DNA from: Actinomycetes bacterium
GTDB lineage: Bacteria > Actinomycetota > Acidimicrobiia > Acidimicrobiales > RAAP-2
Direction of reading: 5' to 3'
Length of the DNA: 13,779 bases
NCBI GenBank assembly: GCA_021799915.1
Contig: JAJYZN010000038.1
Span: forward strand, 1-13,779
Shown: positions 6,669-12,798 of the stretch, in pieces
Layout: each line of letters opens with the position of its first letter
How positions within the stretch are numbered: the first letter of the stretch is position 1
Position numbers and translations under genes: made by a program
Notes under the pieces: model-generated
The model's database searches: none
The model's input: the letters and a program-made list of their open reading frames with translations, nothing else
Told to the model about the DNA's origin: nothing

Positions 6669-6673
6669 TTATG

Positions 6674-7801
6674 ATGCCCAAGCGAACAATCGGCACGAAA
6701 GCCCTGGTCGTCCTGGCGGTGGTGGCAATTGCGGGGGGGACCGCCGGCCTGCTGAGCGCCGAGCACCCGTCGGCCGCACACAGCGAGAGCACCTCCTCCG
6801 TATCCGCGGCGCACCATCCGAGCTCACCGAGAGTCGTCACCCCAGAGGTCCAGAAGGTCCGCGAGGGGTGCGCGGCGGCCTGCGGGGCCACGGTGAGCAC
6901 GCCGACCAGCGCGAGTGCGACGACCGACTCCGGTTCGTCCTCGGGGGCTCCGGGCGGTGGAAACGGCGGGGTACCGGGACCCGGATACTCCGCCGGTGTG
7001 GTCGCATCACCGAACTCTGGGACTGCAGGAACCGTTGTCACACTGACAGGAACCGGGTTCCCCCCGTCCTTCCTCCAGCGGGGCACGATCCTGGTTCGAT
7101 TCGCCAACGGTGCCAACCCTTCATTCGGTTCGGCCACCGTGACCCCCTCCGGAGCTCTCACAGGAACGATTTCCGTCACCTCGGGGGACGCCCAAGGGTC
7201 GAACCCGGTCGATGTCATGGAGGACTACGCCTGCGGAGTCGTGATCTGCCGCATCGGTGCTGTGGCGTCCTTCTCGGTCACCGCCCCGGTTGTGTACACC
7301 TACACGGGCCAGGTTGGGAGCTGGTACCAGATCCCGTTGCAGAAGGTTCCCAACGAGAGTGTCGAGGGGCTCCCAGACGCCACGAAGGTGGGGAGGCTCG
7401 TCTTCACCACCAACGACCCCTACTATCAGGCGTTGAACGGTGCCACGCTCAACGTGTGGCGGGCCCCGAACGAGTTCCCGGGTGAGCTGATCGTCCACAA
7501 CGGAGACCAGGGTCCGCAGCCGGTCTACGGGACCTGGGTGTACACCCCCTTCTATGCCGTGACCTGGCAGGGGGCGTGGAGCCAAATGCGGCTCACCACC
7601 AATGTCTCGGTCGAGAACTTCTCCGATGCTCACCTCGAGGGGCAGGGGACCAATTTCGAAACTGACGACCCCTACTACTCCGCCCTCGACGGAGACACCA
7701 TCGACATCTGGCAGGCGAGCACGGAGTTCGGCAACGTGCTCGTGGCCCACAACGGAGACCAGGGTCCGCAGCCGGTCTACGGGACCTGGCTCCTGCCCTG
7801 A
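6674..7801 (+). CDS. Secreted IPT/TIG-like protein with two C-terminal tandem repeats
   Basis: Exported 375-aa protein of unknown function. Residues 1-30 form a signal peptide or signal anchor (KR, then LVVLAVVAIAGGTAGLL). Next is a Ser/Thr/Gly-rich linker to about 106 with a Cys pair (C66, C70). An immunoglobulin-like IPT/TIG-type domain runs about 108-202, shown by SPNSGTAGTVVTLTGTGFPP and ending in ASFSVTAP, with a second Cys pair (C187, C192). Two repeats of 84 residues follow (about 208-288 and 293-372). Each has (N/D)DPYY-AL-G-T, a Trp-centred strand (NVWRAPNEF or DIWQASTEF) and an identical HNGDQGPQPVYGTW end, 14 residues at 275 and 359. The product stops three residues after the second repeat. 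The repeats may be small beta units for surface or carbohydrate binding; that is inference. The sigma-factor gene starts 118 bp downstream. Confidence 0.82.
   Translation: MPKRTIGTKALVVLAVVAIAGGTAGLLSAEHPSAAHSESTSSVSAAHHPSSPRVVTPEVQKVREGCAAACGATVSTPTSASATTDSGSSSGAPGGGNGGVPGPGYSAGVVASPNSGTAGTVVTLTGTGFPPSFLQRGTILVRFANGANPSFGSATVTPSGALTGTISVTSGDAQGSNPVDVMEDYACGVVICRIGAVASFSVTAPVVYTYTGQVGSWYQIPLQKVPNESVEGLPDATKVGRLVFTTNDPYYQALNGATLNVWRAPNEFPGELIVHNGDQGPQPVYGTWVYTPFYAVTWQGAWSQMRLTTNVSVENFSDAHLEGQGTNFETDDPYYSALDGDTIDIWQASTEFGNVLVAHNGDQGPQPVYGTWLLP
7495..7537 (+). repeat. 43-bp direct repeat, copy 1
   Basis: Identical at every base to 7747-7789, exactly 252 bp (84 codons) downstream. It encodes the HNGDQGPQPVYGTW end of the first protein repeat. 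Outside these 43 bp the two protein repeats have diverged, so the identity suggests gene conversion or strong local constraint. Confidence 0.9.
7747..7789 (+). repeat. 43-bp direct repeat, copy 2
   Basis: Second exact copy, ending 12 bp before the end of the gene. Recombination between the copies would delete or add one in-frame 84-residue repeat. Confidence 0.9.
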
Positions 7802-7919
7802 CCGATCGCACCCAAGCTCAGGATCTGAGCTGAGGCGAGTGCCCGGAGCGGTTTGTGTCCGGGCACCCGCCTGTGGTGCGTTCCCGGATCCGAAGAAGAA
7901 GAATGGACCCACATTCCTC

Positions 7920-9146
7920 ATGAGCGGGGCAGACGAAGGCGATCGGAGGTCGCTTTCGGGCGACGAGCCGGACGAAGTCCTGGCCACGGCGGCCAAGGCA
8001 GGGGACGACGACGCGTTCGGCGCCCTCTACCGGCGTCATGCCCCCAGCCTCTTCGACTTCCTCACCCGGACCGTGCGCGATCGGACGACCGCCGAGGATC
8101 TGTTGCAGTCGACGTTCGTCCGTGCGATCGAGCGCCGAAGTGACCTCCGAGAACCGGCAAAGGTCCGGTCCTGGCTCTTTTCCATCGCCCATCACCTCGC
8201 CATGAACCATCTGACACGCACCCGGCCCACCGAAGTGATCCAAGAGCAATCCCTGCGATCAGAGGAATCCGAGCCCGAAGCCGCCCTTCGCGCAGGCGAG
8301 GCCGCGGAACTGGTCTGGGCTGCGGCGGCAGCCCTCGAGGCTCGCCAGTACGCGGTTCTCGACCTCTCGTTGCGCCAGCAGCTCTCGACAGTCGAGGTCG
8401 CCGAGGCTCTCGAGGTCAACCCCCGTCATGCTGCGGTCGTGCTCCATCGGGCCAAGGAGGCACTTGCCGGGGCGGTTCGTGCGCTGTTGGTCGCTCGAAG
8501 TGCGGAGCGGTGCGACCGTTTGGCGGCGCTGGTGCCGACGATCCCTCGGAGCTTCAGTCCCACGCTACGCGTCCGCGTGGATCACCATCTTCGCCGGTGC
8601 CTGCACTGCAAGAGTCTCGCAAGCAAGCTCAGTTCCCCAGAAGCCCTCCTGGCCGGACTTCCTCCGATCGCCCTACCTGCTCACCTGATCTCGAGGGGAT
8701 GGGCCAGGGTCCTCGGTCGAACCGGGCATGGCTTGGTGACGCCACCGTTGGACGGAGGTGACGACGCGCCGCCACGCGAATCCTTCCGAGCAGGTCGGCG
8801 CGGGATCGGGCGTCGTTTTGTCGTGCTCGGCGTGGCCGTGCTCGCGATCCTCGGGACGGGCGTGGCGGTCGGTATCGGTACGGGCGGCCCAAGCCACCGA
8901 CCGCTCAGGTCTCCTGGTCCGATCTCGGCGCTGCGAACGACGACGTCTACGACTTCTCCGCCCACGACCACGACGCCAACGCCTCCCAGCAGCACGGCCG
9001 CCGTGCCACGCCCGCCTCCCTCCAGCAGCACGACCGAGCCACCGACGACGACGACCACGACCGAGCCACCGACGACGACGACCACGACCGAGCCACCAAC
9101 GACGACCACGACCTTTCCGCCGATTACCACGACTACGATTCGTTAG
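7920..9146 (+). CDS. ECF sigma factor fused to zinc-binding segment, membrane helix and Thr/Pro-rich tail
   Basis: The product is a 408-aa group IV sigma factor with a long extension. Region 2 (about 30-100) shows FGALYRRHAPSLFDFLTR, AEDLLQSTFVRA and VRSWLFSIAHHLAMNHL. Region 4 (about 126-190) is a helix-turn-helix, LSTVEVAEALEVNPRHAAVVLHRAKEAL, for -35 recognition. C198 plus H223-x3-C227-x2-C230 resembles the HxxxCxxC zinc motif of anti-sigma factors. One hydrophobic helix (about 299-320) follows an Arg-rich cytoplasmic flank, and an 88-residue Thr/Pro/Ser tail would lie outside the cell. The sigma domain is thus predicted to be membrane-tethered and perhaps released by proteolysis or conformational change; that mechanism is inference. 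No separate anti-sigma gene is seen next to it. ATG 7920 is chosen because region 2 begins soon after; no good ribosome site is visible, so the start is less sure than the domains. The earlier in-frame codons overlap the previous gene and look non-coding. Confidence 0.87.
   Translation: MSGADEGDRRSLSGDEPDEVLATAAKAGDDDAFGALYRRHAPSLFDFLTRTVRDRTTAEDLLQSTFVRAIERRSDLREPAKVRSWLFSIAHHLAMNHLTRTRPTEVIQEQSLRSEESEPEAALRAGEAAELVWAAAAALEARQYAVLDLSLRQQLSTVEVAEALEVNPRHAAVVLHRAKEALAGAVRALLVARSAERCDRLAALVPTIPRSFSPTLRVRVDHHLRRCLHCKSLASKLSSPEALLAGLPPIALPAHLISRGWARVLGRTGHGLVTPPLDGGDDAPPRESFRAGRRGIGRRFVVLGVAVLAILGTGVAVGIGTGGPSHRPLRSPGPISALRTTTSTTSPPTTTTPTPPSSTAAVPRPPPSSSTTEPPTTTTTTEPPTTTTTTEPPTTTTTFPPITTTTIR
9031..9111 (+). 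repeat. Three 27-bp tandem repeats in the sigma-factor tail
   Basis: Units at 9031-9057 and 9058-9084 are identical; 9085-9111 is a slightly changed third copy. Each encodes nine residues of a TEPPTTTTT pattern. The 27-bp period keeps the reading frame, so copy number can vary without breaking the protein. Confidence 0.9.
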
Positions 9147-9183
9147 GAGAAATCAGCGAATCAGCGAAGTCCGACGCGAGCAT

Positions 9184-9224
9184 GATCTCGACCGAGATCG
9201 GTGAGCGGGATTCGGTGGTTTTTT
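9184..9224 (+). terminator. Probable terminator with palindrome after the sigma-factor gene
   Basis: GATCTCG-AC-CGAGATC (9184-9199) is a perfect 7-bp inverted repeat. ACCGA (9191-9195) can alternatively pair with TCGGT (9212-9216), just before a run of six T at 9219-9224. This is the only clear T-run terminator context in the window. The palindrome could also serve as an operator for the next gene. Confidence 0.5.
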
Positions 9225-9250
9225 CGGATCAGCGGCAGGGTCGGACAACG

Positions 9251-9255
9251 AGGAG
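9251..9255 (+). promoter_or_regulatory. Ribosome binding site supporting a TTG start
   Basis: AGGAG lies 6 nt before TTG 9262. No ATG or GTG start in the same frame fits the conserved N-terminal strand (PTVFVHGNP) as well, so the rare start is credible. Confidence 0.65.
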
Positions 9256-9261
9256 ACAGCT

Positions 9262-10014
9262 TTGAGGCCCACGGTGTTCGTTCACGGCAACCCTGAGACC
9301 GCCGCCATCTGGGGCCCCCTGATCGAAGTGCTCGATTTGGACGATGTCGTCACGTTGTCCCCGCCAGGTTTCGGTGCCCCGTTGCCGGCTGGATTCGGGT
9401 CGACGAGCGACGACTATTTGGCGTGGCTGGTGAATGAGCTCGAGAGGATGCCCCAACCGGTCGACCTCGTTGGCCACGATTGGGGTGGGGGACACGTGAT
9501 CCGAGTCGTTATCGAGCGGTCGGATCTCGTCAGCTCGTGGGTGACCGACATCGCAGGATGCATGGCTCCGGACTATGTCTGGCACGACATGGCCCGGATA
9601 TGGCAGACGAGCGGCGCCGGGGAGGAGGCAGTCGCCGCAATGCTGGCTACGTCGCTGCCCGACAGGGTCCAGATGTACGAGTCGCTTGGCATGACTGCGG
9701 AGGTCGCGCTCGAGGTCGCCCGAGCCACGAACGAGGAGATGGGGAACTCCATCCTCGCCCTCTACCGCTCCGCTGCTCAGCCGGCCATGGCGCAGCTGGG
9801 CGCCCGCCTGAGCGAGGCTTCGGGTCGGCCCGGGCTCGTGGTCATCCCCACCGAAGATCCCTACACCGGAGGCGAAGATCGTGCTCGCTGGGCGGCCGAC
9901 AGGGCCGGGGCCCAGGTGGCCGTCCTCCCCGGACTGGGACACTGGTGGATGATGCAGGATCCAGACGTTGGCGCCGCAGCCCTGCGGAGCTTCTGGTCCT
10001 CGCTGGACAGGTAG
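9262..10014 (+). CDS. Alpha/beta hydrolase with Asp nucleophile (haloalkane dehalogenase/epoxide hydrolase-like)
   Basis: Cytoplasmic alpha/beta hydrolase of 250 aa. The oxyanion motif HGNP is at 8-11. The nucleophile elbow reads LVGHDWGGGH with Asp (D73) instead of Ser, as in haloalkane dehalogenases and epoxide hydrolases, which attack carbon rather than an ester carbonyl. The catalytic His is H227 in LPGLGHWWMMQDP, and E198 or D199 in VIPTEDPYTGG is the likely acid. The cap region (about 100-180) is Ala/Glu-rich and I cannot assign specific halide-binding Trp residues, although a Trp follows the nucleophile (HDW). The protein is shorter than typical dehalogenases (about 290-310 aa), mainly because little precedes HGNP. 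Likely reaction is hydrolytic opening of an epoxide or release of halide; an unrelated C-C or ester activity is possible. It follows a T-run terminator, so it probably has its own promoter. Confidence 0.85.
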   Translation: MRPTVFVHGNPETAAIWGPLIEVLDLDDVVTLSPPGFGAPLPAGFGSTSDDYLAWLVNELERMPQPVDLVGHDWGGGHVIRVVIERSDLVSSWVTDIAGCMAPDYVWHDMARIWQTSGAGEEAVAAMLATSLPDRVQMYESLGMTAEVALEVARATNEEMGNSILALYRSAAQPAMAQLGARLSEASGRPGLVVIPTEDPYTGGEDRARWAADRAGAQVAVLPGLGHWWMMQDPDVGAAALRSFWSSLDR

Positions 10015-10138
10015 CTCGGCCTCGGGGCCGGGGAGCGCGTGGAGCGCTTCACCGGTGGCCGACCGAACCGTGCTTCTTCGGGCCTACTCGGGCGGCGATC
10101 AAGGGTCAGTTCCGCGAGCCCTCCTCTTCCGCCTTCAG

Positions 10139-10144
10139 TAGGGT
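10139..10144 (+). promoter_or_regulatory. Leaderless-type -10 box for the HSL-family hydrolase
   Basis: TAGGGT sits exactly 7 nt before ATG 10152, the spacing expected if transcription starts at the A of ATG. No Shine-Dalgarno sequence is visible near this start. No convincing -35 element was found. Confidence 0.45.
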
Positions 10145-10151
10145 TTGGACC

Positions 10152-11084
10152 ATGCCCGTTGATCCCCAGGTCAGGATGATCCTCGACCAGATGGAAGCAC
10201 AAGGCGCGCCACCGATCAGTGAGCTCACCCCGGCGGAGGCCAGAGCAGCGATGGCGAACCTGGCCGCTCTCGGGAAGTACCCCGACGAACGTGCTCCCAC
10301 CGAGGACCGGACCATCCCCGGTCCTGGTGGCGGGATCCCGGTTCGGATCTACCGACCCAACTCGGACATCCCGTTACCGGTCGTCGTGTTCATGCACGGC
10401 GGAGGGTGGGTGATCGGCAACGTCGACACCCATGACTCGGTCTGCCAGCAGTTGGCGACCTCGGTGCCGGCTGTCGTTGTCAGTGTCGACTACCGCCTGG
10501 CCCCCGAGTATCCGTACCCGGCAGCGGTCGAGGACTGCATGGCCGCCACCAACTGGGTGCACGAGCACGCCGAGGAGCTCGGAGCCGACGGCGACCGCCT
10601 GGCCGTCGCGGGCGACAGTGCCGGTGGCAACTTGGCCGCCGTGGTGAGCATAAAGGCTCGGGATGCTGGCGGCCCGCCGATCAGCTTCCAGGTTCTCGTC
10701 TACCCGGCGACCGACTTGACGCGAGCGTCACCGAGTCATGCCGCGAACGGGCAGGGCTACCTCCTGACGAAGGAGTCCATGGATTGGTTCATCGGACACT
10801 ACGCGCCAGGGTCGGAGCTCAAGAACCCCGATGTCTCTCCGCTGTTCGCGGACAGCCTGGCCGGCCTGCCGCCTGCCCTGGTGATCACGGCGGAGTTCGA
10901 TCCTCTCCGAGACGAGGGTGAGGCCTATGCCGATCGCCTCCGTGAGTCCGGGGTGGAAGCGAGAACCTCGCGCTACGACGGCATGATCCACGCCTTCTTC
11001 GGGATGGATCTCCTGTTGCCGCAGGCGGCGGAAGCAATTCAAGAGGCGTCCACATCCCTCCGTCAGGCCTTGTATCGGGACTGA
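10152..11084 (+). CDS. HSL-family alpha/beta hydrolase (carboxylesterase/lipase-like)
   Basis: Serine esterase of the hormone-sensitive-lipase family, 310 aa, a normal length. Key motifs are HGGGW (82-86), which forms the oxyanion hole, SVDYRLAPEYPYPAAVED (111-128), and GDSAGGN (154-160) with nucleophile S156. The acid is D250 in EFDPLRDEG and the base H280 in GMIHAFF. The N-terminal 60 residues form the helical cap typical of this family. It should hydrolyse short- to medium-chain acyl esters in the cytoplasm; the natural substrate is unknown. The frame stays open upstream into the previous hydrolase gene, but those residues are Arg-rich and are the other gene read out of frame. ATG 10152 fits the family N-terminus (DPQVRMILDQM). 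It lies 137 bp after the other hydrolase and appears to have its own promoter. Confidence 0.93.
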   Translation: MPVDPQVRMILDQMEAQGAPPISELTPAEARAAMANLAALGKYPDERAPTEDRTIPGPGGGIPVRIYRPNSDIPLPVVVFMHGGGWVIGNVDTHDSVCQQLATSVPAVVVSVDYRLAPEYPYPAAVEDCMAATNWVHEHAEELGADGDRLAVAGDSAGGNLAAVVSIKARDAGGPPISFQVLVYPATDLTRASPSHAANGQGYLLTKESMDWFIGHYAPGSELKNPDVSPLFADSLAGLPPALVITAEFDPLRDEGEAYADRLRESGVEARTSRYDGMIHAFFGMDLLLPQAAEAIQEASTSLRQALYRD

Positions 11085-11095
11085 GTCGAGCACAG

Positions 11096-11110
11096 GCCAT
11101 CCCCGATGGC
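11096..11110. terminator. Hairpin in the convergent gap after the esterase gene
   Basis: GCCATC-CCC-GATGGC is a perfect 6-bp stem with a 3-nt loop, 11 nt after the esterase stop. It lacks a long T-run (GCTTGTCT follows). Confidence 0.45.
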
Positions 11111-11135
11111 GCTTGTCTGAAGAGATTGGTGTGCA

Positions 11136-11160
11136 GGTGAGATCGGATGATGATCTGACC
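11136..11160. terminator. Second hairpin between convergent genes
   Basis: GGTGAGATC and GATCTGACC pair over nine positions with one mismatch and a 7-nt loop. It ends 8 bp before the stop of the acetyltransferase on the other strand, so it may end transcription from the right. Confidence 0.4.
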
Positions 11161-11168
11161 GGCTCATG

Positions 11169-11693
11169 TCAGAGGTGCCGTCGGTAGCGGAGTTCATGCA
11201 TGACGAAGGACCCGCGATCCTCGACTTTCTCAGCGCGGTCGGGAGACCACCCGGCCAGCTCATAGAATTTGCGGGCCCGGGCATTGGAGTCGAGCACCCA
11301 GAGGGTGGCGGTCGAGAAGCCGGCTTCCCGGAGGCTCTCGGTCGCTCGATCGAGAAGGGCCCGGCCGTGGCCAGCCCCCCAGAACGCCGGAAGTAGGTAG
11401 ATCGACGTCACTTCGCCAGTCGACGTGGTGGAGTCGGAATCCCGACTCGCCGAGATGTGGGCGAATCCGACGAGGGTTCTGTCGTCCGACTCGAGGACGA
11501 ACGCGCCGGTCGACGGCCAGGCGGTCGCCCTGAGGATCTCAGACCAGATCGTCTCCCTCAGGTCGGCCGAGAGCGAGTCCAGGTACTCGTCGGGAACGTG
11601 GCCCCGGTAGGTGGCCTGCCAACTCAACACGTGGATTTGGGCGATCCCGCCAGCGTCGGCGGCCAAGGCCGCTCGGATTCTTATGGGGCTCAT
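11169..11693 (-). CDS. GNAT-family N-acetyltransferase
   Basis: Cytoplasmic acetyl-CoA-dependent acetyltransferase, 174 aa, the usual size of a single GNAT domain. The N-terminus IRIRAALAADAGGIAQIH is the typical first strand and helix. The acetyl-CoA loop (motif A) follows strand 4 as VTSIYLLPAFWGAGHGRALLDRA, with the GAGHG turn at 106-110. The C-terminal LWVLDSNARARKFYELAGW (131-149) is the standard GNAT ending where Asn and Tyr hold the CoA. SWQATYRGHVPDEYLDSL (24-41) resembles the subgroup of GNATs that acetylate small amines or antibiotics, but the acceptor is unknown. ATG 11693 is chosen since upstream in-frame residues look random, though no ribosome site is visible. It lies 109 bp downstream of the crotonase on the same strand. 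Confidence 0.88.
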   Translation of the reverse strand: MSPIRIRAALAADAGGIAQIHVLSWQATYRGHVPDEYLDSLSADLRETIWSEILRATAWPSTGAFVLESDDRTLVGFAHISASRDSDSTTSTGEVTSIYLLPAFWGAGHGRALLDRATESLREAGFSTATLWVLDSNARARKFYELAGWSPDRAEKVEDRGSFVMHELRYRRHL

Positions 11694-11802
11694 TGTGGCT
11701 TTGACGACTCGGAGGTGCGTCGTGTTCGGGTCCTCATTCGGAATTCTCCGAGACCTCGAAGGCGATCGTGTCGGGATCTCCAAACGCGACTTCAGCCGGT
11801 TT

Positions 11803-12642
11803 CTATGGCTGGAATCCCTCCCGACGGAACGGGGCGTCCCGCCACTCGATCGCGGCCCGGAGCCCCTCCTTGCGGGCGATCGCCCCGAACTCCGAAGCGC
11901 GGGTCCGATCGGAGCCGCTCAGCTGGTGCCACTGCCACCCGGCCTGGAGATGGGTGCGCATGCCCATGATCTCGTAAGCCTGGTTGACCGATGCCTTGTT
12001 GGCTGCCAGGAGGGCCGGATCCACCTCGGCGAGGGGCCGGAGCTCACGCTCGGTCTGCTGATCTAGCTGGTCGGCCGGGAAGCTCTTGGCCACCCAGCCC
12101 ATCGCCGCCGCTTCCTTGCCGGTCACCGAGTTCCCGGTGAGCTGCAGGTACTTCGCCTGCGCCATCGTCAGCTTCCACGGGAAGTACAAGGTGTCGGGGG
12201 TCGACATTCCCCGCATTGGTGGGTAGCCGATCACGGCGTCGTCGGCGACGAACGCGATGTCGCACATCGACATGAGCTCGGTGCCTCCGGCCAGGCAGTA
12301 GCCGTGCACCTTGGCCACCACCGGCTTCATGAGGTCCCAAATGACCATCCAGTCCCGGTAGATGCTCCGGGCGTACTGGTCGCTCCATGAGCTGTAATGC
12401 TCGGAAGCCAGCCATCCCTCTGGCCGGACGGCACGGTCGTCGGAAAGGTCGTAGCCGGCCGAGAAGGCCGGTCCTTCCCCATTGATCAGGATGACAGAAA
12501 CAGCGTCGTCCCGCTCGGCCTTTCGGAGGCTGTCAACCAGCTGACGGCGGAGCCCGAAGCTGAGCGCGTTTCGCTTGTCGGGTCGGTTGAGCGTGATCCG
12601 AGCGATTCGGTCGGCCGCCGAATACACGATGAGGTCGTCCAT
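11803..12642 (-). CDS. Enoyl-CoA hydratase/isomerase (crotonase) family protein, second copy
   Basis: The product is a 279-aa crotonase-fold enzyme, clearly different from the one at 3403-4203. Landmarks are RIARITLNRPDKRNALS (12-28), the oxyanion-hole loop GEGPAFSAGYDLSD (55-68) and KPVVAKVHGYCLAGGTELMSMCDIAF (106-131). E122 sits where rat hydratase has Glu144, but the partner Glu164 is replaced by P142 in GYPPMRGMST. It therefore retains one acid only and may catalyse isomerisation or another crotonase reaction. The insert between the oxyanion loop and KPVV (about 70-105, rich in Trp and Tyr) would shape the acyl pocket. ATG 12642 is supported by an AGGA 8 nt upstream and by a TAGGAT box; the open frame continues upstream but looks non-coding. 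It is divergent from the amidase gene. Confidence 0.9.
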   Translation of the reverse strand: MDDLIVYSAADRIARITLNRPDKRNALSFGLRRQLVDSLRKAERDDAVSVILINGEGPAFSAGYDLSDDRAVRPEGWLASEHYSSWSDQYARSIYRDWMVIWDLMKPVVAKVHGYCLAGGTELMSMCDIAFVADDAVIGYPPMRGMSTPDTLYFPWKLTMAQAKYLQLTGNSVTGKEAAAMGWVAKSFPADQLDQQTERELRPLAEVDPALLAANKASVNQAYEIMGMRTHLQAGWQWHQLSGSDRTRASEFGAIARKEGLRAAIEWRDAPFRREGFQP

Positions 12643-12649
12643 GCCCGAG

Positions 12650-12655
12650 ATCCTA
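12650..12655 (-). promoter_or_regulatory. Leaderless-type -10 box for the second crotonase
   Basis: On the minus strand TAGGAT lies exactly 7 nt before ATG 12642. It overlaps a possible weak ribosome site (AGGA), so either leaderless or leadered translation could apply. No -35 element is visible. Confidence 0.4.
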
Positions 12656-12763
12656 CGGCCGACTGCGGATCGGGGCCTCGGCGCATCGGCGCTCGACCAT
12701 TGGGACACCACGATCTCCGATTCCCCCGGCGTACCCCCGCCACTTCGCAATTCGGCCGCCCCG

Positions 12764-12791
12764 TTGGGTCGCTGCGGTCAGGGGCTATCGT
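12764..12791 (+). promoter_or_regulatory. Putative promoter of the amidase gene (leaderless type)
   Basis: TTGGGT (12764-12769) and TATCGT (12786-12791) are separated by 16 bp, and the -10 box lies exactly 7 nt before ATG 12799. This is the best -35/-10 pair in the window. Confidence 0.45.
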
Positions 12792-12798
12792 GCGCGTC

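Larger units (their letters stand above)
6252..6673. other. Long intergenic region upstream of the secreted repeat protein
   Basis: This 422-bp gap has no convincing gene on either strand. It contains a dense set of inverted repeats at 6349-6434, a CGG-GAAA-CCG mini-hairpin followed by GCTTTT around 6574-6590, and two small hairpins (6624-6634 and 6640-6653) just before the ribosome site of the next gene. A T-arm-like GGTTCGAGTCC at 6489 does not extend into a tRNA. Confidence 0.5.

Noticed and set aside
7602..7919. Upstream extension of the sigma-factor frame
   Set aside because: It overlaps the secreted repeat protein in another frame and is Ser/Thr/Arg-rich noise.
9031..9111. Short regular repeats as a CRISPR array
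   Set aside because: The units are tandem without spacers and encode an in-frame Thr/Pro tail.
9480..10151. Upstream extension of the HSL esterase frame, which would make a 534-aa protein
   Set aside because: The extension is the Asp-nucleophile hydrolase gene read out of frame, Arg-rich and motif-free; the esterase family N-terminus fits ATG 10152.
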